The position numbers and the translations under genes are program-made. DNA of 64,000 nt from Bostrychus sinensis (Eukaryota; Chordata; Actinopteri; Gobiiformes; Eleotridae), in contig CM036239.1 of NCBI GenBank assembly GCA_020698575.1, forward strand, positions 11,307,263 through 11,371,262, in the 5' to 3' direction. Each line of letters opens with the position of its first letter. Position 1 is the first letter of the stretch. The notes beneath the pieces are model-generated. The model saw only the letters and a list, made by a program, of their open reading frames with translations, had not been told where the DNA came from and searched no databases. Shown piece after piece: positions 36,372 through 48,722 of this stretch.

Positions 36372-39300
36372 ATACAATTCAAATCTGATGTAGGACTGTA
36401 TATTTTTACTGATAATAATTTTTTTTGTCATGCTATCCATTTGTCTGTGAGTGCACCTCCATTTATTTTGGCGGGAACACAACCCATTTAATTTAGTTGT
36501 GGAGTAAACTGGCCAGCCTACTCCCCATTCATAAAACCACACTTCTATCTTTCCTCTCTCTATGTGCAGCCTGGCTCATTTTTCTCTCTGTCACTTTCTT
36601 CCCCAGCTTCATTTATCTCAGCCCAGGCACAAGCACACACAACACACACAGCAGTGAGAAGTGTGGAGCATGGTGTGATTTCCCATGATACTTCGGGACA
36701 CACAACGGAGTTATTCATCACAGAGATGATGTGTAGAGTCACAGCTGACAGTGACACCAAGCTGAGGGTTCATGGTTTAAATTCTTTGTTACCATGTCCA
36801 GCACCAATAGTCCCAATGCAAAGGTCAAAAACATTAAATCTTAATCTATTGCTATTGGTTAGTTTGAAATATTTAAACTATACTATATACTAGATACTGT
36901 TTTAACTATAGACAGTATGCTGTCATGCCATGAGAAAATCCTTTGTAGCCTATTATAGCGCAATTTTAGCTTCTTTTGCTCCCTTGACATGTAAGCTTTC
37001 GCAAAATAAAGAAAAGAACCAAATTACATGAGCATGTTTATTTTATTTTATTTTGTGAAGTTGTATTTCAAGATTTCTACCTAAGATATTCACTCAAAAG
37101 GCAGTTTCAAGTGAGTTTTTTTCTCACCTTCTGAGCCAGATATCTCCAATGCAGTAGCACTGTGAGTACTAAATTCTTTATTTCATCTTATACTTTACTA
37201 TATTTTGAAGGTCTTTACTGAGTTATTTATTGATGTATCATTCCTAGCCTAATTTATTAGTCAAATTACTCCTTAAAACATGGTGAAAATTGATTTTTAA
37301 GGCTCTTGGTAGTAGCAGTAATCTCCAATTTTCTGAAACACAAAATAAGAAATCCATTCCTTCTCTAAAAAAAAAACATTCCTCTATTAATGTATGTCAG
37401 CAAAATGAACCAAGAATGTTGTGTTTGGTCAAAAACAGTAGCTCAGTTCGGTTGAGAGTGGTTGCATCTCAAAATCACTGACCTTAATTTACATAGTGCA
37501 GGTTCCCAGCAGCCAGGCTTTTAGCTAACTTGGGATACAAAGTTTTGAATTGTTTTAACTTTTCACCAGTTTTGAGTGAGTCCTTTTGTAATGCATGTAA
37601 CATCGTAGACTAAAATCCCTTGATTGCATTTTATTTATATTGATTTGCAGCCTTCACCGTAATAAAAAAGTAAATTCAGACATATTGGACCTTCAAAAGG
37701 CTGTGTTAGTTAAAGTGTGTATAAAAAAGCCTTTTGTGTTTCATTACTTTTTAATTAGGAACTTCCTATTAGCCCCGACACAAAATGAATCACACACAAG
37801 GTTAACCATTTTAATATCATCTGATGAGAAAACACACACAAAAAAACAAAAAACCGAAAAAAACCAAAACAAAACAAAAAAATACACAGCAGTGCAGACA
37901 GTAAACACTCTGCATTCACATTTGGTCCCTAAATCACTTTATCACCATTTAGTCATGACCTTTATGAATAGAGTTTCCACTTTACCATAAAATAAAACTA
38001 TTTTGACCTTTAGCGAACACGTTTGATTAACATATTTTGAAAAGTGTGGTGTGCTCTTTGTAAACCAAATTTCCCTAAAAGGAATATTTGGTGTCATCAT
38101 CGTCACATAATAATATTAATTTGCATTTTCAAATCATTTACAATTACATGTACAACTCGGCCACAATCATCATTATAACCATGATTATAATTATCCTCAT
38201 TTAATCGTCACTACTGGCTTCACTGCTGTTATCGTCACACGCACACGCACGCTCACGCACACACTCACACACACGTCGCACAACACAGTGTAGAGAGAAG
38301 CAGGCAGACCCATCACTTTATATATGGCTCAATTATCAACATCAAAGCCAGGTCAAACAGTGGAGGAATTACAAGAAAAAAAAGTCTTTGCGCAATACAG
38401 AGGTTTGACACGTCTGACTCACAGCACTCACTTAGGTTTATTTTGAATCATCGTGTCCATTTACAGTCTTTTTTTTCCCAAATGTCATCTCTCTGTAGAC
38501 AGATCATTAAATTCCAGTCCATGTAATTTACATTTTCATTGCTAAAGGGGAAAGCAGACGCCCGCTCCTTTATAATCCATCTTGCAAGACTCCATTTGGT
38601 GTCTAGTCCAAATCTTTTTTTTTTTTCCTTTTTTTTTTATTGTTTATGGCTGCAAATGAACATTTTGCTGTACATTTTGCTGTGTCCACAAATGCAGATC
38701 CACCGAAGAAGAAGAAGAATAGACACAATGCCAGGACAATTCCTGCTGAATTATGAATCCATTTCTTTTTTCACTCCGCTGCTCTGTGAAATTTGCCACC
38801 TTGCCATCTTGCAAATTTTCACATCACACTGTAGATTTTCATCATGCTAGAGAGTGCAATAAAGATAGTTGAAAAAGTACAGTTTCTCCAAAAAAGGTCC
38901 ACAGATGCAGTGCTCCACTCTGAGTGAAATAAATTATCCAGACATATTTTATGAACAGTTTTAAAAGCTTTGTCTCTCCATTTAATGACACACTCGCATA
39001 TTTCTAACAGCCATAAACCCCATTCTTGTTCTGACATCTGGGACAAATGATTGGCTACAAATATCATGTTCAATGTGCTTTTCTCCTAACGCTCGGCTTT
39101 TGTGCTTTTACATTAACAGATGGTTGGTAGGAGGTCTTTTAAAGGGCTTTTGTGCATTCATATTAATATCTTTTAATGTGATTTATTTTTGCTCATTTCA
39201 AAAAGAAAACATTTCCTCAGGTTTTGGTAATAGTAGCTCATGAATGTAACTGCCTTTCTTTGTCAAATGAGAATATATCCATGCTAATTCATAGAAAATT

Positions 39301-40607
39301 GACTATGGTTTCACTTGTTGTCCACACTGTACTATTTCCCAGTTGTTGAATAATAAAAAAAGAAACCAGTCATCTTACGTCTCTGAGATCCACCAATTAG
39401 ATGTAGGATGTGAAAATATGAAATGTCATCATGTTACTTTTCATTGAAACAAGCTGTATATTTCTCTCACTCAAGCACAATGTCTGCTTTAGTTTATGAC
39501 CTCAGTGCACTTGGACAGTGCACTAATTACATTTGATGTAATTCAATGGTTGCAACAACGTTAAACATGAGTTTCACATCTGTGTTCCAGCTTTTCCAGC
39601 TGTTCTGGTGGAAACAGAGAAAATTTGATTCCCAAACAAACCAAACTGCTCTGAACTAAAGCAGGCGCTCTGAATATTTTTGAGCTTGTCTCTTTGGCCA
39701 CAGCACACGAGGCTATGTGTGGACAAGATGTCTCTAACATTACTGTACTGAGAGCTTAAATAAAGGCAGTCAATAAAAATACAACCAAGTACAACATGAA
39801 ATTGTGCTATTTCTTTAAGTGAGATGCTTTCTGGTGATGTGCCATCCCTGATCTCTTGGTGCGTCTGCTCCCAAGCCCATTACAGTGTCGCACAATCAAA
39901 GACATTTCAGATCAGGCTACCAGGCAGCCAGAGACAATTTTACTCAAGGGCACTTTTACTAAATGCTATTTAGACTTTATATTTCACTGTTTTGTTGTCA
40001 AACTGTCTCACCTAAATCACAGCAGTTTCTTTTCCTCAAGTGTCATTTTCATGTAACAGAAATAGGTTAGAAGGAGCCAGTGTGTAGTACTCAGCTGCAT
40101 GTGACAGCAGACTGCAAACAAACATCACCTTCCCAGCTCTGCAAGGATATGCAAAATATGAAAACTACAGATTTTTAATTCAAAGGTTAAGGGAAGATTG
40201 GACCACATATTATTACACAGACCACATAGTAATCATACAGTACATTTTCTATATTAATGGAACTATTTATTTTATATTGTATAAATGCAATAACTGTGCA
40301 CTATTGAAATTGCGTAATGTAATTGTTAATTTTATTTCCCACAGCCCGCTAAATATTACACACTGGCTCCAGATTTATGCACAGACTGTGCAAACCAGTG
40401 TTAAAATAGCTGAATATGTAAACTTGTTGTGATTTGGTTCAGTTGATTAAAGTAAGTTAACGTTTCATCCATGTATCCAGCCAACAGAAGCTAGTTCAAC
40501 AGAGCAGTCCCATAAAAAAGACATTTCAACAGAACAGATATCTGAAAAAATAGCGTAAAACCATTTACTTAAGTTTGCATTTCTCTGTCTTCATCTGTAT
40601 GGCTGCG
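36372..40607. other. Downstream of trhde, AT-rich; part may be its 3' UTR
   Basis: No exon of another gene is recognised. The part nearest 40656 is likely 3' UTR of trhde, and several minus-strand AATAAA signals are possible ends. 38230-38280 is a short CA-rich tract (CACACGCACACGCACGCTCA). Confidence 0.45.
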
Positions 40608-40613
40608 TTTATT
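40608..40613 (-). terminator. AATAAA hexamer just after the trhde stop
   Basis: An AATAAA on the minus strand lies 42 bases beyond the trhde stop codon. It is the first possible polyadenylation signal. The region below (37.6-40.6 kb) is AT-rich and has several other AATAAA matches, so a longer 3' UTR using a later signal is at least as likely. Confidence 0.25.
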
Positions 40614-40655
40614 ACAGTTTAATAGCATGTCGTGTTTCCCAGTTTCTCTTGTGTG

Positions 40656-40811
40656 TTAACCGTTGAGTGCAGAGTTCTGAGGTTTGCGTAGCCACTGGTA
40701 AAACTGCCGCCGGTGGAGACGATGCCAGCGGACGTTTCCTTCAACGATCTCCAGCGCCCGGGGCAGCGCAGGTCCCGCCCCCACACCACTGGTCTGGATA
40801 AACTCTTTCAA
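40656..40811 (-). CDS. trhde: TRH-degrading ectoenzyme, terminal exon with stop codon
   Basis: This exon encodes the last 51 residues and a TAA stop at 40656-40658. It starts LKEFIQTSGVGAGPALPRAL and contains EIVEGNVRWHRLHRRQFYQW, then LRKPQNSALNG. The ALEIVEGNVRWxxL block is the family's C-terminal helix pattern (alternating E/V before NVRW). The FYQWL turn corresponds to the usual end of TRHDE. The tail after it (RKPQNSALNG) and the Gly/Ala/Pro stretch near the start look lineage-specific. The exon is much more GC-rich than its surroundings, especially 40680-40790. The acceptor is CTTTTCCAG|T. The 3' UTR should extend toward lower coordinates, but its end cannot be seen. Confidence 0.93.
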   Translation of the reverse strand: MKEFIQTSGVGAGPALPRALEIVEGNVRWHRLHRRQFYQWLRKPQNSALNG

Positions 40812-40870
40812 CTGGAAAAGGAGAAGATTAATAATTTAATAGTAACCTTTGTGCGTAGAACTATATAAAG

Positions 40871-41328
40871 CAGTGTTTTTCCAACCTGGGGTATGGCAAC
40901 CTCTAGAAAATATTTGCAATTAAACCACTGAAACTTGTGAAAGACAAGCTCAAGTGTCTCATTGATGATTGATTGACTAAAAATGATTGATTAAAATGAG
41001 AAAAAACTACTAGAAATATCATTTGTATAGGCTGATTATAAAGCTTGATTCAAATGAGTTATCTAAAAAAATGCATAAACATGTAATAGAAGTTTCTTTT
41101 TTTGTGTTTTTTTTATATACATTTTTATTTAAATTTTTTTTTATTTAATTTCAAAGCAAAAATCAGGAAAAATTTGCTTTTACAATAAAGTAAGTATAAA
41201 ATGTCTTTGTACTGTTAAACAAAGATGACCACTTTTTGAAAAATTAACACATAAACAAATGATGGAGTGCTCACTGTATGACAAAAAGCCCAGGGGGTAC
41301 GCTTCACAAAAAAGGTTGGGAACCGCTG
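40871..41328. mobile_element. hAT MITE in the last trhde intron
   Basis: The left end CAGTGTTTTTCCAACCTGGG pairs with the right end in reverse (CAGCGGTTCCCAACCTTTTT). It is flanked by a perfect 8-bp direct duplication, ATATAAAG, at 40863-40870 and 41329-41336. An 8-bp duplication with CAGTG-type ends is diagnostic of hAT. It is 458 bp and has no transposase. Confidence 0.85.
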
Positions 41329-42393
41329 ATATAAAGGTAGGGTGACCACCTCAAAAAGTACAAAAAGTGGGGCAAGTTGTGTGATTTGGTGGGACAAAGT
41401 GGGACGGACTTGAGAAATAAACAGCTCTAACATAACTTACTGAGATGCAAGTTGCTTCAGTTTAGAGCCCATAAAACATATGATGCACATTTTGCAAAGT
41501 AATATCTTTTCTGAGACTTTAATTGGAATGAAAAAACATGCAACAGAAAAAATCTAAAGCTCTAAGTCTGCATATTTTCAAAACAATAAAGCAGCCAACC
41601 CCAGCCCACAGCTTCATAGAGAAACAAATAAAGAATAAGAAAGACAATCCTTTTGCAAATAACTGATTGTGAACCACAGAGGATCCTATGCTGCTGCAAA
41701 GAAAAGGTGTCACATCAGTCTTAAAGTTTAAGTGTGATAGTCTGAGAGTTAGTAAAGTTTGTTTTAAATGACGTCTTTGCTGCTGCAGTCGTGTGAGGTG
41801 AGGTATTAAGAGGAACTTTTTTTTGGTGAAGGATAAACTTTGTTGGGGAGAATTAATGTGAAGTATGAGGAAACTTTTGCTCCAAGTTTGTCAGCTTCAC
41901 TGGAGCGTAAGAGAAAATCCATCTCCTCAACTCACTTTAATACTCTTCATATTGTTATAACTCGAGTTTCTTGCATCTGCTTCCTACTTCCTGTCTATTT
42001 TTGCTGTCTAACCATCATCATCAAATGTCTTTATAAAGTGCTATTTTTTTACTTAAAAAAAAAAAGCACAAGTTAAAAATACGTCTATTTGCTTTTCCTC
42101 AAAAATGTGGATGCTGTATAATCTGGTCAGCAAATTAAATGAACATTGAGGCTAAAAATAATGGTAAGAGCTTTTCAGCAGCCAATGGATTATGTTATTT
42201 CAATTTTGTTCCCAACTTCTTTTGAGAGCCCAAAACTGTTTTCACACAGAATTTAAATAAAACAAGGTATCATTTTGAAGACATAAAAATAACAAAATGT
42301 ACAATTTGCATCTACAAAAGTGAGAGCGCAAAAACTGAACTAAGAACTGAACTAAATCTAATAATACAATAATAATGGCTGTATTTTGTTTAC

Positions 42394-42475
42394 CTCATTG
42401 AGTTCCTTCTCTGTGTTCAGAAACTCGGTTACTCCACCAATCAGCTTTGAGTTCATGAACAACGCCTCTCCGTAT
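42394..42475 (-). CDS. trhde: TRH-degrading ectoenzyme, penultimate exon
   Basis: This exon encodes 27 whole residues after one base that completes Arg. It reads YGEALFMNSKLIGGVTEFLN followed by TEKELNE. The run SKLIxGVTEFLNTExEL is strongly TRHDE-like. The acceptor is TGTTTAG|A and the donor GAG|GTAAAC, in phase 0. The 84-bp intron before it is close to the practical minimum for fish. The 1582-bp intron after it contains a hAT MITE (40871-41328) that ends with intact 8-bp target duplications, 59 bp from the final exon. Confidence 0.95.
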
Positions 42476-42559
42476 CTAAACAAACAGTATCAGAGTCGTT
42501 ATCAAGTAGGAAATGTATTTGATCATTCACAGGGTTGCATGAGTAAACGTTTGCCTGAC

Positions 42560-42700
42560 CGTGCATTGAGGATGTCCCACTTTTCTCTGAAGTACTTCCA
42601 GGCCAGGTTTCGGCCCTGAGGGTTTCTGCCGACGTGGATGATCACATCAATCACATCCTGCTCTGGGACGAGGTCGGAGGTCAAAGACAGATTCAGTAAC
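42560..42700 (-). CDS. trhde: TRH-degrading ectoenzyme, internal exon (fifth visible)
   Basis: This exon encodes 46 whole residues between split codons, beginning LLNLSLTSDLVPEQDVIDVI and including HVGRNPQGRNLAWKYF and REKWDILNA. RNPxGRxLAWxF is the classic M1 C-terminal motif. NLS within LLNLSL is a potential N-glycosylation site on the extracellular domain. The acceptor is TTGCCCAG|G and the donor GCACG|GTCAGG. The donor is weak after GT but is fixed by the frame, because CG|A gives Arg and joins to YGEALF. It is separated from the next exon by only 84 bp. Confidence 0.96.
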
Positions 42701-42945
42701 CTGGGCAAGACACAAACAAAACATTTGAAGTTAATCTCCACTGTCCTGTTGTGTATTATTTTGGAGCTTTACCTTAACCATGTTTAACTTCTTTAACACA
42801 AATATCTTACCAAAAGCCACCACGAACATAGCATGATGAGAAAACAAAATGTGTCTTTGTAAAGCAACTGGCTATGAGGTCAAAGAGTGGAGGAACAGAC
42901 AAAAGTGCTTTAGCCACCAAAATCTTATGAAAAAGGATAAGCACA

Positions 42946-44046
42946 TACACAATTTTTCCAAAAGTATTCACTCACCCACCCAAATACCTGAACTGGGATT
43001 ATGGTGAGTGGTTATTTTAAGGAGCTGGGCCTGACCCCTTAGTTCCAGTGAAAGGAACTCTGAATGCTTCAGCACCAAGAGATTTTGGACAATTCCATGC
43101 TCGCAACTTTGTGGGAACAGTTTGGGGATGGCCATTTCCTGTTCCAACATGACTGCACCAGAGCAGAAAGCCCGGTCCATAAAGACATGGATGAGTGAGT
43201 TTGGTGTGGAAGAAGTTGACTGAACCTGCACAGAGTCCTGACCTCAACCTGACAGAACACCTTTGGGATGAATTAGAGTGAAGACTGCGAGCCAGGCCTT
43301 TGTCCAACATCAGTGTCTGATGTTGGACGAGAATGTCAGAAACATAGATGTCTGACACAGATAGATGCACAGAGTGGGCCGACGTCATATTAAACCCTAT
43401 GGATTAGAAATGGGATGTCACTTAAAGAGGCTACATTATGCAAAATTGACCTGAGCTTTGTACCATGTTATGATGTTGTTCCCTCATCAAAAACATACCT
43501 GGAGTTGTATTTTGTTTCATTCATGCCTGTTTGGGTAATCATCTATTCTTTTACATTTGTGAGAAAAATGGTTTGTTTCACCGGTGTCTGCCTTTTCCAC
43601 CTGACCACGCCCCTTTCACCTCACGGCCCTGTCCCGTTCAGGAAGCACTGCTACAGCTCACGCCTCCTCCGCGTCAACCAAACAAACCCACCCCTGAACT
43701 CCATCAGACAAGAGTCAAACACTTGGCATGTGTTAAAGAAAAACAACACTTGGCATGTGTTTTTGGGAGGAGCACTCAAGGGGCAGGCCTGCAGTAGCAC
43801 AGCGGGACGGGAGAGCTCTTAAAGTGACAGGGCCCTAATCTGAGCGTTGCTCACAGTCAAATGATGCATTTCTTCAAATAAGGTTTTTTTTCACTTATTA
43901 TTGCATTCTCTGACCAACAAAACATAAAATGCTGATCTAGATGTGTCCTAAATTTATTTAAAAGATACAAAAAAGCATAATATAGTCCCTTTAAGTTCAT
44001 ATGCATGTAAAGGAAGGTGAGCTAATACTTTTGGAAATATAGTGTG
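42946..44046 (+). mobile_element. Tc1-like element carrying a nested MITE
   Basis: The inverted ends TACACAATTTTTCCAAAAGT and (right) ACTTTTGGAAATATAGTGTG match the element at 26869-27260. It keeps part of the Tc1 transposase 3' half (the phrase GAGTCCTGACCTCAACCTGA encodes the SPDLN block) with frameshifts. A second element, 43422-43994, interrupts the right side between TGTCAC and GTTCATATGC. It lies inside the 4234-bp trhde intron. Confidence 0.8.
43422..43994 (+). mobile_element. TTAA-flanked MITE (piggyBac-like), copy 1, nested
   Basis: TTAA occurs at both borders (43422-43425 and 43991-43994). The inverted ends are AGAGGCTACATTATGC and, at the right in reverse, AGGGACTATATTATGC. Removing the insert and one TTAA restores the Tc1 sequence CACTTAAGTTCATATGC. 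TTAA duplication is the mark of piggyBac-type transposition. There is no transposase inside. Copies 2 and 3 are at 59794-60199 and 63663-64000. Confidence 0.85.
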
Positions 44047-44201
44047 TGTTCTGACAAAACAGATGCATTTTCACATGTCCATTATTACCCCCACCAAAGA
44101 GGTCACGCTTTTTCTTACATAAGTTGGTTTTGTTTAAAAAAAATAATTTTCAGGAAAGGTTGGTAGCAGTAAAAAAGTTGTTTGTTTTGGCTTGGATTCT
44201 G

Positions 44202-44595
44202 CAGAGATGGGAAGTAACAAAGTATTTGTACTCGGTTACTGTGCTTAAGTAAATTTTTTGAGTAATTATTTTTCCTGACAACTTTTTACTTTTTCTCCTT
44301 ACATTTGAGCAAAAATATCTGTAATTTTTACTCCTTACTTTGTCAGAACAGACTCATTACTTTTTATTGCTCCAAAATGTCACTTTTAGTGCTTAGCAAT
44401 ACTTATCGAAGTGCTCAATACATTCTCCAAAATAAAAGGACCCTCACTTGTTTTTGTCCACTTAAAGCACTTCAAGACTGCAATACTACTGTGGGCTTTG
44501 TTAGTGTTGCAGATTTAATGGCAATCACTGACAGCAAAAAAATCATTTTACTTTTTTATTTAAGTACATTTCTGAGCCTGTACTTTTGTCAGTGA
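44202..44595 (+). repeat. Fragment related to the hAT MITE at 59242
   Basis: It begins CAGAGATGGGAAGTAACAAA and continues GTATTTGTACTCGGTTACTG. The right part reads AAGTACATTTCTGAGCCTGT. The ends are poorly preserved and no 8-bp duplication was found. Confidence 0.5.
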
Positions 44596-44684
44596 GGAGG
44601 TCAGTGCTCAGATTAATTCATGGTTTCTTGAATACTACTACAGTCTGGTTAACGTATAAATGAATAGGCAATGATTATATACTG

Positions 44685-44728
44685 CTTGTGGAAACCTTGT
44701 GGAAACCTTGTGGAAACCTTGTGAAAAG
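44685..44728. repeat. 11-bp tandem repeat, four units
   Basis: CTTGTGGAAAC is repeated three times with a fourth degenerate unit. It is intronic. Confidence 0.85.
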
Positions 44729-46934
44729 TCTGTAAAATGCAGGTAATTTAAATGAGTACAAAGTGTGCTTTAAGATGTGATATTATAAGAAAGCGCTAAT
44801 GTTAAGTTTACGTGAACCTATACTTTCTATCTTTCTGCTGTGTGTAAAACTGTGTTGTTTGTGGCTCCTGTCTGTTCATTAAACCCCAAAATCAATTTTC
44901 TCTCTTTTGCCACAATCCCTCTGTGCTGAAACCATTTCCTGTGTGACCAATCAGTGTTTTGCACTGTGGTTTCTGATTTGTGTGTGCGTACGTGCGAGTG
45001 TGTGATAACAGCTATCTGAACATGCAGTGCCCCTCACATCGCAGGACAGTTTACTGAGGTTGCAAAATCGATAGCATCGTGCTCTCTCTAGCACAGGCGT
45101 AAAGATCCGTCTTAGTGTTTGAGTGAGCGAGACATCTATCCTCACTTTTTGCTCAATAACAGATAGCGGGCACTTAGCTGCTGATAAAAGAGACCCCTAT
45201 CACAACACAGCCTCACCTAAGCTGAACCTTAAAAGGCATCACCTTCAGAGATGTACATGGTAGAGATGCTTAGATCTGCAGTGGCTTTGTGTGGGAAAAT
45301 ACACACACTTTATTAAGTATACTTTGTAATGTTTCCCTGGTGTGATCATCTGCTGCTGGAGTCCATCTGCTTCAACCTTAGAGATGGTCTTTGGCAGAAA
45401 ATGGTTCTATTGAGTGGTTTTCTTGAGTTTCTGTTGCCTTTCGATCACATGGATGCAGTCTGGTCATTCTTCTCTTCTCTTCCTTAACCACAGCACTGCA
45501 GCTCACTGAATATTTTCTCTTTTTGGGACCATTCTCTGTAAAAGCTTGAGATGATTGTGTGTGAACATTGCAGTAGCTCAGCAACTACTCAAGTACTCAG
45601 ATCACTCCATGACACATTCAAAGTGGCATTTCTTCCCCATTCTGATGCTCGGTGTAAACTTGAAGCAGGTTTGCCTTCATCTTGTCACGAAACTAACTCT
45701 GCTGAGTCGATGCATTTGCATTAACAAGCAGTTGAAGGGGAGGATGTAATAAAGTGGCTATTGAGTGTGTAGACCCTCATCCCAATAATGTAACAAATGT
45801 GCTCACTCCACACACTCGGGGCTGAAGCAATGCACATGTACAGCTCCAGGCAACATTTTGACGGCACCCTTCCTTTAATTTGCAATCTGTTTCAGCGTTA
45901 GTGGAGCACATTTATTATATACGCTTGTCAGTCATAAAGGTGTAGTTTCTATCAGTATAAATCCTATACAAAAAATAGTAAAATATATAGAAATAAATCC
46001 CACTAAGAAATGACTCCTTATTTTCTTTACTGTTTTTTTTATTTATTTGAAGAACAGCTTATAAACTACAAATGTATAAGCCCTGCGAATGTATAAACAC
46101 TTTAAGTTGACTCAATGTGTTTGGATGTAGATTAGATTGAGGTAGAGATTAGATTAGATGCTTTGTTCATCCCAAAGGAATTTCAGGTGTAGCGTGTTTT
46201 TGGAATCAAGTATTACAGTATACAAGGGTATTAAGGCTATAGCAGTTTTTTGAGATACGGGGGAAGATTAGGGTCCACATTCAAGCTATAGTTGTTTTTT
46301 ATATGTAATTGCATTTCTATTTAATTAGGTGTTTAACTGCAGTAGCACATGTATTGCTGTGTCAAAAAAAGAAATCATTATTGTGTAATGGGACCTTACC
46401 TTAGCTTGTGGCCTTGACAAAAATCTAATAGCCTCCCAGCAAACATTTTATGCATTCGTGTGATAAGATGTAATCATTATTTATTGATAAATACATTATT
46501 AAACTACATAAGTGTTTATTTACAGTAGCCCATTATCAGTGGACGACATGTTTAGCCACTAGCACCATCTTTCGTTATAGTTGCCCTGCAGGCCTGGGAC
46601 ACAACCAGTCACTTACTCTCATTCACTTTGGGCAATTTATGTAGATTTCGCCTAAACATGAATAGTTAGTAAAGTTGCAATAGTGCATGTGGTCAGTAAA
46701 AGTGTTTTTTTAAGGTAAATTAAGAATTAGGAAGAAACTGCATAAAATTGTAATTTAAATAGCAATGTTTAGGCTTTTCCCTTCTGGGGTTGCCATATTT
46801 AATTATCTGGCTTCTAGTGTGCAGTGATGTTGATTCAGCATAGGTTTTTACACTGGATGCCCTTCCTGACCTTTAAAATAGTCTTGAAACACATCACAGT
46901 GTCACCAGAAGCTTATTAATGCCTAGTACACTAC
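44729..46934. other. trhde intron sequence
   Basis: No further exon is seen. 46128-46200 (GATTAGATTAGATGCTTTGT, read in reverse) resembles a LINE-type 3' end. 46779-46880 is a fragment of the GGTTTTTACACTGGATGCCC repeat. Confidence 0.45.
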
Positions 46935-47102
46935 CTGTTGAGGAGAAAGGTGTTGTCTGAACATGTCAGAGCCTCCAGCAGGATCTTCTTCTCCGACACA
47001 GCTCCAGACGAGTGAAACTTCATCCAGATAAACTCCCACACATCCTCGTCCATCAGGCTGACCCCCGTGCAGTAAACAATGTCTCTGATGTTGGGAGGGA
47101 TC
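46935..47102 (-). CDS. trhde: TRH-degrading ectoenzyme, internal exon (fourth visible)
   Basis: This exon encodes 55 whole residues. It includes IPPNIRDIVYCTGVSL, DEDVWEFIWMKFHSS, AVSEKKILLEALTCS and FLLN. IRxxVYCxG and LLxALxCS are standard landmarks of the ERAP1_C-like domain. The cysteines in VYC and LTC are likely the second conserved pair of the M1 fold, by family analogy. The acceptor is CGGTAG|G and the donor AACAG|GTAGTG. The split codon AG|G gives Arg on both sides, so the frame is continuous. This is the most conserved exon in the window and the best single anchor for calling TRHDE rather than LNPEP, ERAP or ANPEP. Confidence 0.96.
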
Positions 47103-48690
47103 CTACCGATAAAGACAATAAAGAGTGCATCAGTGCAGTACAAGTTCAGAATCACCTCCCTGGGAACAACAACTTTTACTCACTCTGATAATTGGCTTAC
47201 AGAGAGAACAATACAAACTGTGGGCGTAAGATAGTGAAGCAGTAGAAGTAATTAAATGAATAAACATTGATAAAAGACGCACGGGAACTTTCTCTCAGTA
47301 AAAGTCAGAATTATTCCTCTAATAAAGGCTACATTTCTAACTTGAAAAACCTGATTATTATCATTTGAACAGTTTGTTTAAACCAAGAGGTGAGAACCAA
47401 AAGGGCGCATTTTGGAAGAAAATGAATACATAAATATAAAATAAAAACTCTTGATGAGCTCTTTCTGTTACTGCACGAATTACAATAATATATTTAATCA
47501 TTTTAATACCAAATTGCTGCCCTTTACTTGCGTGGTTTAGGAAAAATCTTCCATGAGCGCAGCAGTCAAACTTTCATTTTTTTGGACAGTGCCACTAGAC
47601 TCTGTGCTGCTTCTTCTTGGTTTGTCTATGGATGGGCTTTCTCTGTCACGTCAGCAGTCAACCTTGTTGTGTAAATGTTTACATCTGGCAAGCAATGCAT
47701 ATAGTTCCAGTGGATTTAGGAGAAGCTGCCTTCTGTTAGAGAAGTGTTCAAGTTTTTCCAATGGATAGTATCAGGGACACTATACAGGATATTGCAGGGC
47801 TTTCAAGGGAGCACCACTTTTTGTGCTATATGTGGTTACAAATGATGTCTCACTCCACTTTCTTATGTTTTTGTTGTTGTTGTGAGTATATTTGGATAAA
47901 ATAATAACCATATAATAAAAACACCAAACAGCTATGCCTTAACAAAGGATTTAACCAATGCTGAAAAAAGTGCATAAACTTGCAAAATATTCTTTCGGGA
48001 ATGTCTAGAAACGTTATAGCCAAAAAGTATTTATGTACATATCCAAATATGTACGTTGATAAAGTATTAAATAAAACAGTTGTAAAACTTGAATTTTTAA
48101 AATATTTTTGAAAAAGTCCATTTAAATTGTGGCCCTTTTTTGCTTCCACTGTAAAGTTAGTGGACTGTCACACCCTTTTGGTTCCATAAAATTAATATAT
48201 TGCAGATTTCTTCCTTCTGTGGTTGCCACAGCAAATCATCTGCCTCCTAGTGTGCAGTTATTTGCAAATTGATTTGGCATAGGTTTTTACGCTAGATGCC
48301 CTTCCATTTTCATTTATTCTGCTGGCGCAAAGAATACACAACTTGTGAACCCTTGTTGCACTATAAGTTTCTCTTAAACTTCTAAATAAGAGTGGTTTTA
48401 ACAAACCACCAGTGAAATATACCAATTAAACTTTAAGGTGGGAGAGACCAATGTGGTAATGGACCGGCTCCACACACATCTGGTGCCCCAGCTGATCACT
48501 GGCCTGAATCATCAGCAAAGCAAAGATACGAACACTTCCTTCACACTGTAACGTGCATGCCATGGAGAGGCCACTTGACCTAAATTGTCTGCAAAGCGAG
48601 GCACAGACTTTGATCACAATACAGTGAGCCCAGCTGGAGAATCACACACTAAACTATAAAACGTGTGTGTGTGTGTGTGTGTGTGTGTAG

Positions 48691-48722
<32 letters not shown>

